Shown here piece after piece: positions 52,259-64,000 of a stretch of DNA of 64,000 bases. Numbering within the stretch: position 1 is the first letter of the stretch; each line of letters starts with the position of its first letter. The position numbers and the translations under genes were made by a program. The notes beneath the pieces are model-generated. The model saw only the letters and a program-made list of their open reading frames with translations. It did not search any database and was not told the origin of the DNA. This DNA is from Ichthyophthirius multifiliis (lineage: Eukaryota > Ciliophora > Oligohymenophorea > Hymenostomatida): positions 186,001-250,000 of the forward strand of contig NW_004086450.1 of NCBI RefSeq assembly GCF_000220395.1, read 5' to 3'.

Positions 52259-53015
52259 TTATATATTTATACATTTATATATATTAATAATATTTGTTGA
52301 ATATTTATTTTTTACATAAATATAAAACAATTTAATAATATTAAAATAAAAAAAACCATTTTTATCCTTACTTAATAAATTTTAAATTATTTTTTATATG
52401 TTTTTTGGCTATGAGAAAAACAAAAATAACTTCCTTTTAAATTGAAATTTTTTAATTAATTTTTTCATATTTTGTTTAATTAAAATTAAATAATAATTTA
52501 AATGGAATATTTTTAAAAATGTATTCATTTAAAATTAAAAAAAAAATATTACAATTTATAATCATTTTTTAAATGAACTATGTATTTATAAGAATACTAA
52601 TTTAATGTATTTAATAAATGATTATTTTAAATAATTTCAAAAATAAAAAATATTAATAAAAACAATATTTAATTTTTGTATATTATTTTTTGTTTTATAT
52701 TTTTTTCTAAAAATTTATATGCATCTAATATTTTATTTAAAAAAGAAATAAACTATACGCAATAAATATACTTATTTTTTTATTATGTAATATATAAAAA
52801 AAAATATATACTTTTTATTTAATATTTTTGTTTTGATTTTTTTTTTTAGTAATTTGTATATTTTTTAAAATCATTTTATATTTTAAAAATTATATAGATC
52901 AATAATATACTAAAAAATTATCTATATACATTTGCTTTATTTTTATTTATATATATATATTTTTTTTTCTATTATAGTTACTTAAAACTATAAATAATAA
53001 TTAAAAAAAATAAAA
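52124..53015. other. AT-rich spacer, about 0.9 kb
   Basis: Intergenic DNA between two + genes, only A/T runs and T-tracts. No feature supported. Confidence 0.75.
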
Positions 53016-55011
53016 ATGAGTTTAAAACTAAATAAAAATATTCTTAATTTAATTTAAAAACAAAAGTATGGAATCTACTTTTTTGCAACTAATAAAAACA
53101 AAATTTTATAAAAATATAAAGTAAGTAAAAAAAATATAAATAAGAATTTTATAATAATAATTATATTTTTAAAATTTATATTAAGCATTTTTATTAATAA
53201 AAATATAAAAGGAACTAATTTATTCTAAGAAACTAAATCATGATGTTCATTAGGAATAAGCTGTAAATTTCAAAAATATTCTTCTATATTTTAAAAAAAA
53301 AATATTATTTAAAAATTATTAAAGATTGCTAATTTAGATACTCTAAGATGTAAATTAATTGATTCACATTCGGAATGGAAAACATTTTAAAGATCTTTAT
53401 AATTTTCAATTGAATAATTTAATCAGAATATTGAAAAAGCAAGAATAAAAAAATAAGAAATGCTAATTGATAAATAAAAAAAAAAAAAAAGTGCATAAAT
53501 AATTGAAAAAATAAAATAAAAAACTCTCTTTTTTAAAAAAAAATAAGGTTTTTTTTCATTTTTCAGTTCAGATGAATAACCGATTTTCGAATCTGCATAC
53601 ACGAAATGTACATAATATCATGAAGATAAGGTCATAGACGTAGAAGAGTCTTAAACTTATAAAATGAATTAATTTGTAAATGGAGTTTATTTATATGGTA
53701 CTCCAGGGTGTGGTAAAACATTTATAATGGATATGTTTTATGAATAAGTGCCTATAGAGGAAAAGCTAAGAATTCATTATAAAGAATTTATGATTTTAGT
53801 GAATTCAGATTTCCACAAAATAAGAACATATGATTATAGAAACCCACTTAGAATTCTTGGAAAATAGAAAGCTTCAGGACTAAGGTTATTATGCTTAGAT
53901 GAATTCTAAGTTACTGATATTGGAGATGCTATGATAATGAAAAACTTCTTTGAAAGCTTATTTGAAAATAATGTTGTCCTTGTTGTATGTTTTTTTGTTT
54001 TTTAATATATGCATATTTATATATAATATCTATTATTTTTAAAAAATAGACTACCTCTAATAGATAACCTGATGATTTATATAAAAATGGATTACAAAGA
54101 GAATCATTTGTGCCATTTATTCCTATTTTAAAATCAAATTGTTAAGTTGTTAAGTATCTATTTGTTTTTATTTATAAAATAAAAACATTAATAATATAAT
54201 TAAAAAAATATAAAGCTTATTAAGTGAAACTGATTATAGATTTAGTTCTGATAAAGGAACAGCCGCAGTAAAAACATTCTATTTCCCAAACAGTTAAGAA
54301 AATAATAAATTAATAGAAAAAACATATTCTCTTTTTAACAATGATAATATAGAAAATTTCAAATCTTTATAATTAGAAGTTTATTAAGCAGGTAGAATTA
54401 TTAATATAAAAAGATGTAATGAAAGGGTTGTTGAGTTCGAATTTAATGATATTTGTTAAGGAAATTACGCCCCAGCTGATTATATTACTATTTGTAGATA
54501 TTTTAATGCTATTATTTTGAAAAATGTGTAAAAGTTTTGTTAGGATGATAGGAATACAATGAAGAGATTTATTTCTTTAATTGATGAAGTTTATAATCAT
54601 AAAGTTAAATTATATATGAGTTGTGAGGTTACTTTGCAAGATTTATTTGATTTACATGGAAGTGGTAGCAGTGATGATGAAAGGAAAAAGATATCTTCGT
54701 TTGTGGAATAAGGAGATGAAGATGAGTCTTCTGATATAGATTATTTTGTTTCTGAAGTTGATTTTGCGTTAGATAGATGTAAAAGTAGAGTTGTAGAAAT
54801 GTAGACTAAAACTTATTAGGAGGAATTAACTTATTATTAAATGTAATAAAATCAAAATTGTATGAATATATTTTAGTAAGAGTATTTGTAGAAAATTTAG
54901 AATGATAAATAAGATTTGGTTTAAAAAGTTTAAGATAAGAAAGACATACTATTATAATAAAAAAAGGAAATTAGATAATAAAAAGTTTAGATGAATAAGA
55001 ATGTTGATTGA
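53016..55011 (+). CDS. AFG1: AFG1/ZapE-family AAA-like ATPase
   Basis: AFG1 (LACE1, bacterial ZapE) ATPase, a mitochondrial protein-quality-control factor. The start MSLKLNKNILNLIQKQKYGI is basic and could be a targeting sequence. After two introns (the second ~66 nt, joining QEQA to IANLDTL) come HSEWKTFQRSLQFSIEQF and a Lys-rich loop, then VNGVYLYGTPGCGKTF (Walker A, near 53697-53717), HYKEFMILVNSDFHKIR, LLCLDEFQVTDIGDAMIM (Walker B with the AFG1-specific FQVTDIxDAM), VLVTTSNRQPDDLYKNGLQR, and SETDYRFSS. C-terminal RVVEFEFNDICQGNYAPADY, FISLIDEVYNHKVKLYMSC and FALDRCKSRVVEMQ complete the family pattern. A Q/K-rich tail ends at TGA 55009-55011. About 570 residues. All junctions are phase-consistent. 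Confidence 0.93.
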
Positions 55012-55306
55012 TATAATATTATTTTTTTCTTTTTTCCTTTTTTCTTTTCTTTTTTATTTAAAATAAAAAAAAAAAAATAATATAAAGTATATTTTTTATT
55101 ATTTTTTTATTTATTTTTAAATAAAAACTATTTTGTTTTATTATTTCCAAATATTTCTATGAATTATATTTATTTTATAAATATATGTATCTCAGTGTAT
55201 ATTTTTTTTTAAAAAAAAAAAAATTAAATATCTTTAAAATCAATAATAAATTATTTAAAAAAAAAAAAAATTTTAAAATATACAAAAAATATAATATCAT
55301 AAAAAA

Positions 55307-56284
55307 ATGTTAAAACAAATTATTATACTAAAAGTATTTTTATAAATAGTCTTTAATTAAAAAATATTTCTTCCTTCAATATTTAATCCAGATTTGTCAT
55401 TAGATGTTAAATTGTAAATATATAATACAACAAGTAGTATAAATTGTACAAATTATTCTCCTATAAACTAAATAAAATATTCACATTAAAACCCTTAAGA
55501 ATCTAAAAATGCACTTTTTTGTACAAAATATAGTGGACGTTCTTGTTGTTCAAGTGAAAATTTCGATTAACTAAAAATTATGTAAAAAAAAAAAAAAAAC
55601 CAATAAATTATTTTTTTTTAAATATAATAAAATAGATTTTACAGAAGAAATCAATAAAATGCAAATATAAGTTAATAATGTTATTAAATATTAAAAGATT
55701 TAATTTGTTATGACTGTGATGCTGACATTGGTTAAGGACTAAGAAAAGGTCTTTGTGGATAAATATGCGAATATATATATAATGTATGTAAAGATGATTA
55801 TTTTACACTAGATCCGAATAACTAGATAGGTTCTTGTTAAAAAAATGATGTTATATGTTCAAAGCTAAGCGATATTACAAAAAAACCGCAAGATTTTTGT
55901 AATTATTTAGGTTATGAAATTAATACAAATAATGATTATGATGAATGGTTTTATCAGTTTTTTGGAAATGATTAAAAAAATGTCTAATAAAATTTATCTT
56001 AAGTTTGTTGGAATTTCATTCCTAGTGCAAATATTTTCGGACAATCAATTAACACTCCTGAAATTAGTGATTTGAATAAAAATAAAGGAAAAAGTAATGA
56101 TCCGATGTTTTAATAAGCAAATGATATTAAAAGTAACTTTTAAAAAATTAAAGAAAAATATGATTTCATGTTAAAAATTTTATATTGGAGTATTGGAATA
56201 ATAGTTTTTATTATTTTTGTTGCTATTAGTTATTATTTTTGTATTAGTTCTAAATAAAAATATGATATGTCGAAATTTGATTGA
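55307..56284 (+). CDS. Type I membrane protein with folate-receptor-like Cys domain
   Basis: About 300 residues, one intron (55582-55635). An N-terminal signal-like segment (MLKQIIILKVFLQIVF) precedes a cysteine-rich ectodomain: NALFCTKYSGRSCCSSENF, then DLICYDCDADIGQGLRKGLC, GQICEYIYNVCKDDYF and QDFCNYLGYEI. The 'CxxY..R.CC ... C..C ... C...C..vy..C' order resembles the folate-receptor/HHIP-N family (PF03024 type). One transmembrane helix follows (WSIGIIVFIIFVAISYYFC) with a short basic tail SSKQKYDMSKFD before TGA 56282-56284. Such proteins are single-pass surface receptors; the ligand here is not predictable. Alternative: a generic ciliate Cys-rich surface protein. A 295-base AT-rich gap separates it from AFG1. 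Confidence 0.7.
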
Positions 56285-57398
56285 GGAAATTTCTTTTTTT
56301 TTTTTTTTTTGTTATGTTTATATTTGATTTTATTTTCTCACTTTTTTTATATATGAAAAAATTTGAATATTTTAAAACATTTTATTGATTTTTTTTATTT
56401 TTAAAATATATTTTTATTTATTTATTAATTATCTTTTAATATTTTTTTTATTTTAAAAAATCTAATTTACATTTAAAAATAATTTTTGTATTTAGAATTT
56501 ATTTTATTTGATATAATTCCTATTTTCGTATAATCAAAATAAAGTAAAATTTAATTTTTTATATTATAAGTTTATGTTATACTTATTTTTATTATATGTT
56601 TTTGCTTTTTTTTTATTTTTATTTTTTAGGAATTAAATACTAAAATAATTTAGTGTTTACAATTTTTTTTTTTAATTAAAATATTTTATCTCAATCCTAA
56701 TTATAATATAACAAACATATTTAAGTATAATTTATAAAAATATTCTTTTTCATTTCAATTTTAATATTTTGTTCTTTTATTATTATTTTTTTTTGTTATT
56801 TATTATCTATTTGTATGAAAATCTTTTTTAGTTTCTTAAATTCTGTTTTTTATTATTAATTTTTTCTTTTCTTTTAAAAAATATATTTTGAGAAAAAAAT
56901 TTATAAAAAAGATCATTTTCAACTCAAATAAGCCATTTTTTTTTAATTAAATTTTTATCGTTTAAAAGTCTTTTTTAAGTTATTTTTTTACAAATGTAAA
57001 ATTTTGTTTTTTTTAGTTAATGTAGAAAATTATTTTAGCTAAATAAAAAATAACTTTTTTAAGTTTTTTCTTTTTTCTAAATTCAAAATAAATATTTTTA
57101 AGAATGAAACAAAATAAAATATTCAAATGAATATTTATTTATTTAAAAACAGAATTCAAGAATTTCTTTCAGTTTTTTCAACATTTTTATGTAGATTTAT
57201 TTTTTCACTTATTTTCTATTATATTTCTCTTATTATTTCAAACAATCATTTTTTTTTTTTTAAAAAAAAAGTAATAAAAGATTAAATTATTAAATATTGA
57301 AATAAATTTTTTAAAAAGTATTCCTTATTTTTCAAGTATTCTTATATTATTATTAGTAGTAAATTTATTAAAAGTAATTAAAAAATATCTTATTTTAT
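56285..57398. other. T-rich spacer between convergent genes
   Basis: About 1.1 kb with many T runs on the + strand. Short TGA-free runs on the minus strand around 57100-57250 (K/Q-rich) are too short and simple to call. No gene supported. Confidence 0.65.
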
Positions 57399-58162
57399 TC
57401 AAAATCCGTATTTTTTAACATAGTCAAGGAATGTTTCTTCACTTACATAAAGCTTAAAATTGATTAATTCACAGAAAATTTTCTCAAGTTTAGCAAGTTC
57501 AGGTTTTTTAACACCCCCAATTCTAGCATAATATTCATTATTAAGGATTTAGTCATTATTATATTTCATAGCGATTATGCATGCAGATAAAACTAATCTA
57601 TATTTTATAAAAAAATAAATTATTTAGAATAAAAAATATTTATTTTTTATTACCTTAAAAGAGTATATGAATTCAATAATTAATCCCCAACTTCCTCCTT
57701 AAGTCTCTAAACATAAATAAGTGCGAGTAAGAAATTCACGTTAGAGCAATCAGTAAATTTTTGGATTCTTTTTAAATAATCAAGGGTTGAAATTGAAGGA
57801 AGTTTTTATGAAGAAAAAGTGGGATGGGGAGTTAATTATTAAAGATCTTATTATTGAGCAGTTTACTCAAAATAATTAACTATTTTTTGAAGATTTATTT
57901 GTTTTTCAATTTCAAAGTCAAAGGAAAGAGAAGAGTTGTTATGTTGGTTTTCACTTTCATTATTATAAGAGTGTGAAGGAGCTTTATTATTTTAAGCAAT
58001 AATGGGGATAAATGCTTATTCCTCATTATTGTTATTATTTGTTTATTTGTTATTAATTTGACTTTAATTTAATTATAATTAATTTTTATCTTTTTAAATA
58101 GATAAAAATTAATTAAAATTAGTATGTAAAGTCACTCCGTACACCTCTTTTTTAATTTACAT
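57399..58162 (-). CDS. Pho80/PCL (cyclin P/U-type) cyclin
   Basis: Cyclin of the Pho80 family, which activates Pho85/CDK5-like kinases. About 235 residues, one intron (57598-57653) splitting the cyclin box. The N-terminus is Asn/Gln-rich and disordered (MQIKKEVYGVTLHTNFNQF). The box shows LDYLKRIQKFTDCSNVNFLL, ALIYVQRLKEEVGDQLLNSY, RLVLSACIIAMKYNNDQILN, NEYYARIGGVKKPELAKLEK and IFCELINFKLYVSEETFLDY, the usual signature 'NxxYAxxGGVxxxELxxLExxFLxxLxFxLxV'. It ends VKKYGF, TGA 57399-57401. Compared with neighbours it uses more C-ending and GC-containing codons. It is convergent with the membrane-protein gene and divergent from the NT-C2 gene. Confidence 0.9.
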
Positions 58163-59850
58163 TTTATATTTTTTTTTTTTTTTTTTTATAAAAATTAATT
58201 ATATTATAAAAAAATTTTGGGGGGGTCTGGCTTTACTATATATTTTTAAATAATTTTAACCTGTTATTAATTTAGCATTTATGATATTATTTTAATAATT
58301 ATAAATATATTATAAAAAATTATTTATGCAAAATACCTACAACTTTTAATTTGAAAAATATTTACCCACGTATATAAAGTATTATTTATTTAGAAATTTA
58401 ATATTTATTAATTTATTTAATTATGATTTTTAAACAAAAAAAAAATTTGATAAAAAATATATATATAATATAAGAAATAATAATTTTTTTTTATTAAAAA
58501 TAAATGTATATATTTGATAATAAATTAACATTTATTAAAAATAATATATACATACTATTTTTATTTACGAAATAATTTCTGTTTTAAAATTTAAGAATTA
58601 TTTACATAACTATTTTTACCATTAAAATAAAATAATAAAATAAAATATAAAATATATATTACTATACAAATGATTATATTTTAATAATAATATTTTAAAG
58701 ATATTATCTTTATAATTTATTTTTATATATATTTATTAAAATAATCATAAAGCAAAAGTATTTTATTTAAATACGCATTATTATTTTTTTCATTTACTTT
58801 AAATTTAAATATTTTTTTATATATATTATTTACTAAAACTTTATATAAACAGATCATATGTATTTAAATAATATTTAATGATGAATTAATATTTAATTTT
58901 TATATATAATATATATAAATTTTATAATATATTATTTTAATTAATATAATTTATATTTTGTAACACGACAAAATATTAAAAATAAAATAAAAAAATATTT
59001 CAATATCTTATTATTTTTAGCGAATTTAAATAATAAGAAAAATATTTAAAATATTATTTTATACAATTTTTAAAATATATAGAAAAAAAAAATATGTATT
59101 TTTTACTATATTAAAAATATTTTTAAATTTAATAAATTGTAAATTAATAAAATTATTTTAGATAATTTATTATTTAAAAATAATAATTTTAGATATATAT
59201 ATTTTTTTATTATATAATGATTCTATTCATTTATATATAAAAAAGAATATATATAAAATTAAAAAAATTTGTTATTAATAAGTAATTATTAAATAAAAAT
59301 ATAAATATTAAATATAATTAAATAAAATATTTCAAAAATATTATTAAAATAAATATTTATCTTTATTTAATTTTAAAAATAAAAATAAGATATAAAATAT
59401 AAGATAAAAAATAAAAAAAAAATTGTAATTTTTGTAAAAGATACTTCTTAATAATTATATTTTATTATACAAAAAAAATATAAAATAAAATAAGAAATAT
59501 TATATTTAAATAAAAAAATTATTTAATTTATTTAAATAAAATGTATTTAAAATTTATATGCGTGAAACAAAAAATTGATATATATATAAATATCAAATAA
59601 ATATAATAATTATAATATTAATGAAAATATTAATTAAATAAAATTTAAAATAATTTATTAAAAATATTTTTCTAATAAAATATATATTGAATTTCTTAAT
59701 AATTTAAATTTAATTAAATATATCATTAATATATATTTAAATATATATAAATATAAATATATATATGTATATATATAAATATATATTTATTTATATATAT
59801 TTTTATTTATAACATATTTATTCAAAATAATAATTTTAATAATATATAAA
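58163..59850. other. AT-rich spacer, 1.7 kb, with a G7 tract
   Basis: Long divergent upstream region between the cyclin (-) and NT-C2 (+) genes. It is A/T-only apart from a conspicuous G7 at 58219-58225 followed by TCTGG, 57 bases upstream of the cyclin ATG. No ORF supported. Confidence 0.75.
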
Positions 59851-61543
59851 ATGGCAACTTATTAATTAAATAACTTTTTAAAACATAAACAATACTTTAT
59901 GTTTTAATTAAATTTTCATAAATTAAATATAAATATAAATTTTTAATCATAAAAGCTATTGCTTTCATTAAAATCAGGTATTTTATTTATAATAATAATA
60001 AAAAACCTGATTTAAAGTAAATAAAATTTTTCTTAATAATTTTTTAAGATAAAATATGCTAATAAAAAGAAGTATAAATATTAGATAATAATAGTAAAAC
60101 AATTACTTTAAATTAAATATTTTAATTTACATGTAAATTAAAATATTGTGTATAAAGTTGTACATATTAAAATAAATAAGTAATTTATTTTATATTAATT
60201 ACTATGTATATAATTACATCTATTTTTATAAATGAAAATAAAAGATTGAATTAATAATATATAAACAATAAGATTAAACAATTTTAGGAATTGTAAATAT
60301 AAAAATATCAGATTATGTAAACCATAAAATATCAATATAAAATGAAAACGGATTTCTTTTAGAAAACTGTGCGGATCTTAATGCTAAAATATATTTTGAT
60401 ATTTAATTTAAAAAATATGCAAATAAAGAATAACCTTAAAATGATAAAGCTAATATATAAAAAAATATAGATACAAGTGAATATAAGAAAGTCGTTTCTT
60501 AAAAAAAGTAAAATATTATTTAATTTATATTTTTTAATAAAAATAAATAAATAACAGACCTATAAGATAATCTTAAACTCCTTCAAATTTATCAAGAGGA
60601 ATATCACATTTTGATAGAAATGATTAAAATCCTTAATAATTTTTATAAAATAAATAACTATTATTTATAAAATAACTAGAATAAAATAAATTAACAAAAT
60701 AAATGTTTAACAACAGTTAAGAATTTGTAAAAAATTATTATATATAGAAACTTAATTATTTATTTTACATATATAAAGATTCCGAATTTCTAATAATTTA
60801 AAGATTAAAAATCTAGATATAATTAAAATGAAAGTAATTTTTAAATAGAAGAGAAAAGACATAATAAATCAAATAATTAGCTTCCTTTATATAATTAAAC
60901 TAATGATAATATTGAATATGGAGAAGAATGCTAACAAAGAGTAATATCAATATAACCAGAAAGAAATAATTTGAATTATAAAGCAGTAATTAAAGAATAA
61001 AATTCAGACAAAAAAAATGAAAATTTACTTAAATAAATTGGAGATTTAAAAATTGAGAATGCTACAATTAAAAATGATTATAAAAATTTGAAAAACTTAT
61101 ATAAAAATGCAATTTTTGAGAAAAAATAAACTGAATAAGATATTAATCTGTTATAATAAACTTTAGATTAAATTCAAAATAATATTTTTTAAAGCGAGTT
61201 TTATAAAAATATGTAAAGTTAATTTTTAATTTAATAATAAGAATTATAAGAATAAAAAGTAAAAAAAATATATTTAATATATTCTTTCTTATTTATATAT
61301 TTTTTGTTTTATTTTTAGAATTTAAAAAATGAATTGGTTATTTTAAATGAAAAATTAATAAATTAATTATAATTACTTAAAAATAAATGCGAGGGATTAG
61401 AAAGTAAAAATAATGATTTGGAAACGAATCTTTTGAGAACAAAATAAGATTTGTGTGAAACACTTAATGCAGTTTTTTTGGTAGGAGGAAATGGTTTTAT
61501 TGATTTTATCGAAAAAAAAATGACTTTTAAAGAAAAAAAATGA
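59851..61543 (+). CDS. NT-C2 domain coiled-coil protein
   Basis: N-terminal C2 (NT-C2, EEIG/FAM102-EHBP1 type) domain followed by coiled coil, about 470 residues in six exons. C2 strands: FLKHKQYFMFQLNFHKLNI, KTITLNQIFQFTCKLKY (family 'hcVeWnqtFeFeckm'), QTILGIVNIKISDYVNHKIS and LLENCADLNAKIYFDIQFKK (family 'LGxxxidLaxY' and 'CxDxNAxixxxi'). Then a polar linker (KKPIRQSQTPSNLSRG) and a long coiled coil (LKQIGDLKIENATIKNDY, KNELVILNEKLINQLQLL). It ends LCETLNAVFLVGGNGFIDF and a basic tail, TGA 61541-61543. Introns all phase-consistent, for example ending TTTTTTAAG before DKICQQ and a 51-nt one before IPNFQQF. NT-C2 proteins tether endosomal or cytoskeletal factors to membranes; partners here unknown. 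Confidence 0.8.
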
Positions 61544-62076
61544 TAATATTTAATAACTTTATATATTTCAATTATAATATAAATATCATTCATTTTATAT
61601 TAAATAAAAAAAAAAAATATTTATATAGTAATATTTTATTATTATTCAATATATTAATTTAGTTTATTTATTTTTTATAGTAAGTAAAATGTTTATTTTT
61701 ATTTAATTTTTAAATATTAAATATGAAAAAAATATTAAATTTAAATAATTTTTATTTTATATGATTTTTTTAAAAAAGATATTAAAAATATTTAAAATTA
61801 TTAAATATTAGATAATTATTATTATATAATAAACTTTTTAACTAGATTAACCAAAATATAAAAAAAAAAAAGGTTATTAATCTTAATTTATTTAAAACTC
61901 ATGAAAATAAAAATAATTAAATTTTAAAAAATATAAAAAAATAAAATAAATATAAATAAATATAAATAAATATAAATAAATATATATATATATATATATA
62001 TATTATAAAATAAAATTATATTTTAAAAATATAAATTAATTATTAATCTATTTATATCACATAAACTTTATTTTTA
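61544..62076. repeat. AT-rich spacer between convergent genes
   Basis: A/T low-complexity DNA with a TATAAATAAA tandem array and AT run at about 61948-62002. No gene seen. Confidence 0.8.
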
Positions 62077-63630
62077 TCATACAGAAATATTTTTATTTTA
62101 TTATAATTATTATTATAAATTTAAATTCTCTTATTATAATCTTATGAATTCGTTACTTTATGTAAATTATATATTTTATAATTTGTTATAATTCATTTGA
62201 ATTTCTTTATTCTATAAATTTTTTTTTAAAGTAATAAAAACATATTATTTTAAATTTTTTTTATATACTTTAGAAAATAAATTATCCATATCTAGACTTT
62301 TTTAATTTAATAAAGAATATATTTATTTTAATTCTTATTATTGTATTTCATTATTTTCTTTTGTTTAATTTAATTTTATTTAAAATTCATTATTGAGGCT
62401 TTTTAATTTTATATTTTCTTATTATATCTCAATCATTTACTTATAAAATTATTTTGTTAATAAATAATATAGTTTTTTTGTTAATTACTTCTATTTATTA
62501 CTTAAAATTTTATATTATTAATTAATTTTATTTCAGTTAAATTTTTAAATATACATTTTTATCTTATAATTAGAAAACTTAATTTTGTAAAAAAAATATT
62601 TATTCATTTAATTTATTTTGATATTGTTCTTAATTATGATCTTTACATTCAATTCTTTAATCGAAATTTTATTTATCTAATTAATTTAAATCATGAAAAA
62701 TAATATTTTTTTAAGTATTATTAATTTATGTTTTTTTATTTTATTCAATTAGATTTTGAGATTCAACTGAATTAATATCATTTGAAAATGAATATTCTGT
62801 ATTATTTTTGTTTATTTTGCTACTAAGCATAACATTGTTTTAGGTTTATAAGTTTTCTTAAAAAGAGGATATTATTTCATTTTATTCTTATATTTTTTTG
62901 TTTAACTATTTAATTTCATATTTAAATTTTTCCTTCATTATTTTTATTTATTCGTTTTTTATATATATTTCTTTTTAAAAGTTTATATTATTAAGGTTTT
63001 ATATATTGTCCATTGATTTATTTTTTATTAATTAATAAATGTTTTTTTTGACTAAAGATTATGTATTATTTCTTTTAGAAGGCGATTATGTTAATGCTAT
63101 GGTAAAGTCTATATTTTAATAAGGATGGTATTTTTAAAAAGGTTTTTCCTATAATTTTTGAATTGTGTTTTATTAATTATTTTTTATTGATTGAAATTAT
63201 TTCGTTTGTTTTTTTTAATTTAGTTAATACTGGTAACTTTTATTAAGCATTTATAATAAATCTGGTACTTATAATTAATTATTTATTTAATTTGTTTCTT
63301 AACAAAATTATCTTTAATATTTATATATATAAATGTATATATATATATATAAATAATATATTCTTCATATTTTTACTTTATTAATTAATAGGTTTTCTTT
63401 TTATTATTTTAGGTTGAATTGGAGTATATGTGATTTATATTTTTTATATCTGTAAAACAGTTACGTTCTTAATATTCAGAAAGATGAATTTAATTTTCTT
63501 AGTCATTTATTTTTAATTATTTATATTGTTATTACATTTTTTAATTTATTTTTTAACTAAATAATTCAAATATTAATTTATTTATTTTTAAAGATTTTAA
63601 TTATTTATTATTTTTTTCTTTTTAATTCAT
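62077..63630 (-). CDS. Q/N-rich coiled-coil protein of unknown function
   Basis: About 440 residues in four exons, no frame problems. The start MNQKEKNNKQLKSLKINKL is basic; exon 1 ends HIYSNSTQNNKKKTYQLIK and splices (68-nt intron) to QFCQETNQINNQLQVPDLLQ. The long second exon has polar and coiled-coil stretches (MKEKFKYEIKQLNKKIQEQN, KNNTEYSFSNDINSVESQN, RIECKDHNQEQYQNKLNEQI). Exons 3 and 4 (LNNEFQIKLNQTKENNEIQ, NKEIQMNYNKLQNIQF) continue the coil to TGA 62077-62079. No signal, membrane segment or known motif. Probably a filamentous structural protein; family not recognised. Confidence 0.65.
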
Positions 63631-63913
63631 AATTAAAAATAAAGGAATTCTATTAAAATTAGAACATTTATAATTAAAGTAAAATACAGTTTAATTAAAA
63701 AACTTTTAAAATATATATTTTTTTTAGAATAAGTATATCATATTTATAAAATTTCTTTTAATAATATATTTTATATAAATAGTATATTATCAAAAAATAT
63801 AATAAAGAAAAGTAAAAATAAATATATATTTTATATAAAAAATAAAAAATAAAATATAAATATAAAAAAAATATATATTTATATACTTATATAATATTTA
63901 TTTTCTTTAATAT

Positions 63914-64000
63914 TCATTTAGAAAGCATAAATTCTAAACTAGAGTTTCTTTTATTACCAAGCCTATTAGAGCTTTTTTTCCTTATCATAGAAGTGAAAGA
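63914..64000 (-). CDS. 3' end of a gene running off the window (partial)
   Basis: The last 28 codons of a minus-strand gene are visible: a Ser/Lys/Arg-rich C-terminus containing MIRKKSSNRLGNKRNSSLEF and ending at TGA 63914-63916. Mixed, non-repetitive composition and better GC than the spacer support coding. Family cannot be judged from this piece. Confidence 0.55.
   Translation of the reverse strand, partial: SFTSMIRKKSSNRLGNKRNSSLEFMLSK

Noticed and set aside
53270-53335. Frame break in AFG1 before the ATPase core
   Set aside because: A 66-nt intron joins QEQA to IANLDTL in phase and restores the family motif.
58210-58240. Telomere or subtelomere signal (G-run)
   Set aside because: A single G7 without tandem G4T2-type repeats, inside a gene-bearing region.

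Overview
The window is extremely AT-rich (well over 80 % by eye) and is protein-coding only if TAA and TAG are read as glutamine and TGA is the sole stop (ciliate nuclear code). With that code, clear eukaryotic proteins appear on both strands, broken by many short GT-AG introns (about 36-210 nt, most 43-70 nt) that are nearly pure A/T. This points to the macronuclear genome of an oligohymenophorean ciliate. The very low GC and small introns fit Ichthyophthirius better than Tetrahymena, but that is inference. I saw no rRNA, tRNA, CRISPR, transposon or telomere.

Layout, left to right. 0.1-6.4 kb: a divergent delta-tubulin-like gene with an in-frame TGA (-), radial spoke protein 3 (-), and AP-2 mu (+). 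6.9-8.1 kb: an A-rich stretch that may hide an unrecognised or decayed gene. 8.9-16.1 kb: a Q/N-rich hypothetical protein (-) and a giant cysteine-rich/EGF membrane protein (+). 16.6-21.3 kb: MOB4/phocein, an MEAK7-like TLDc protein, an orphan ORF (all +). 21.8-31 kb: a coiled-coil protein (-), PEX11 (+), a kinesin-8-like motor (-), a coiled-coil protein (+). 32-36.6 kb (all +): a Ca2+-dependent protein kinase with a damaged N-lobe, a B-box coiled-coil protein, a MORN protein. 36.8-46.3 kb: a PP2C-fold pseudophosphatase (-), a TBC-like protein (+), a putative DNA-binding protein (+), BBS5 (-). 46.7-56.3 kb (all +): a large HEAT-repeat protein with an Asn-rich tail, an AFG1 ATPase, a folate-receptor-like membrane protein. 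57.4-64 kb: a Pho80-type cyclin (-), an NT-C2 protein (+), a coiled-coil protein (-), and the 3' end of one more gene (-).

The gene set suits a ciliated cell: axoneme and basal body (delta-tubulin-like, RSP3, kinesin-8, BBS5, probably the MORN and some coiled-coil proteins), endocytosis and membrane traffic (AP-2 mu, TBC, NT-C2), organelles (PEX11, AFG1), and Ca2+/phosphate signalling (CDPK, PP2C-like, MOB4, cyclin). Genes sit on both strands without operons. Spacers of 0.2-2.5 kb are mostly A/T runs, AT dinucleotide tracts and poly-A/T.

The most interesting items are the PP2C-like protein that has lost every visible metal-ligand aspartate, the delta-tubulin-like gene with TGA at a conserved Arg codon, a CDPK with two single-base breaks and an APE-to-APG change, and a likely GC-AG intron in an EGF motif. 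Many apparent frame breaks turned out to be phase-compatible micro-introns; only a few remain unexplained.
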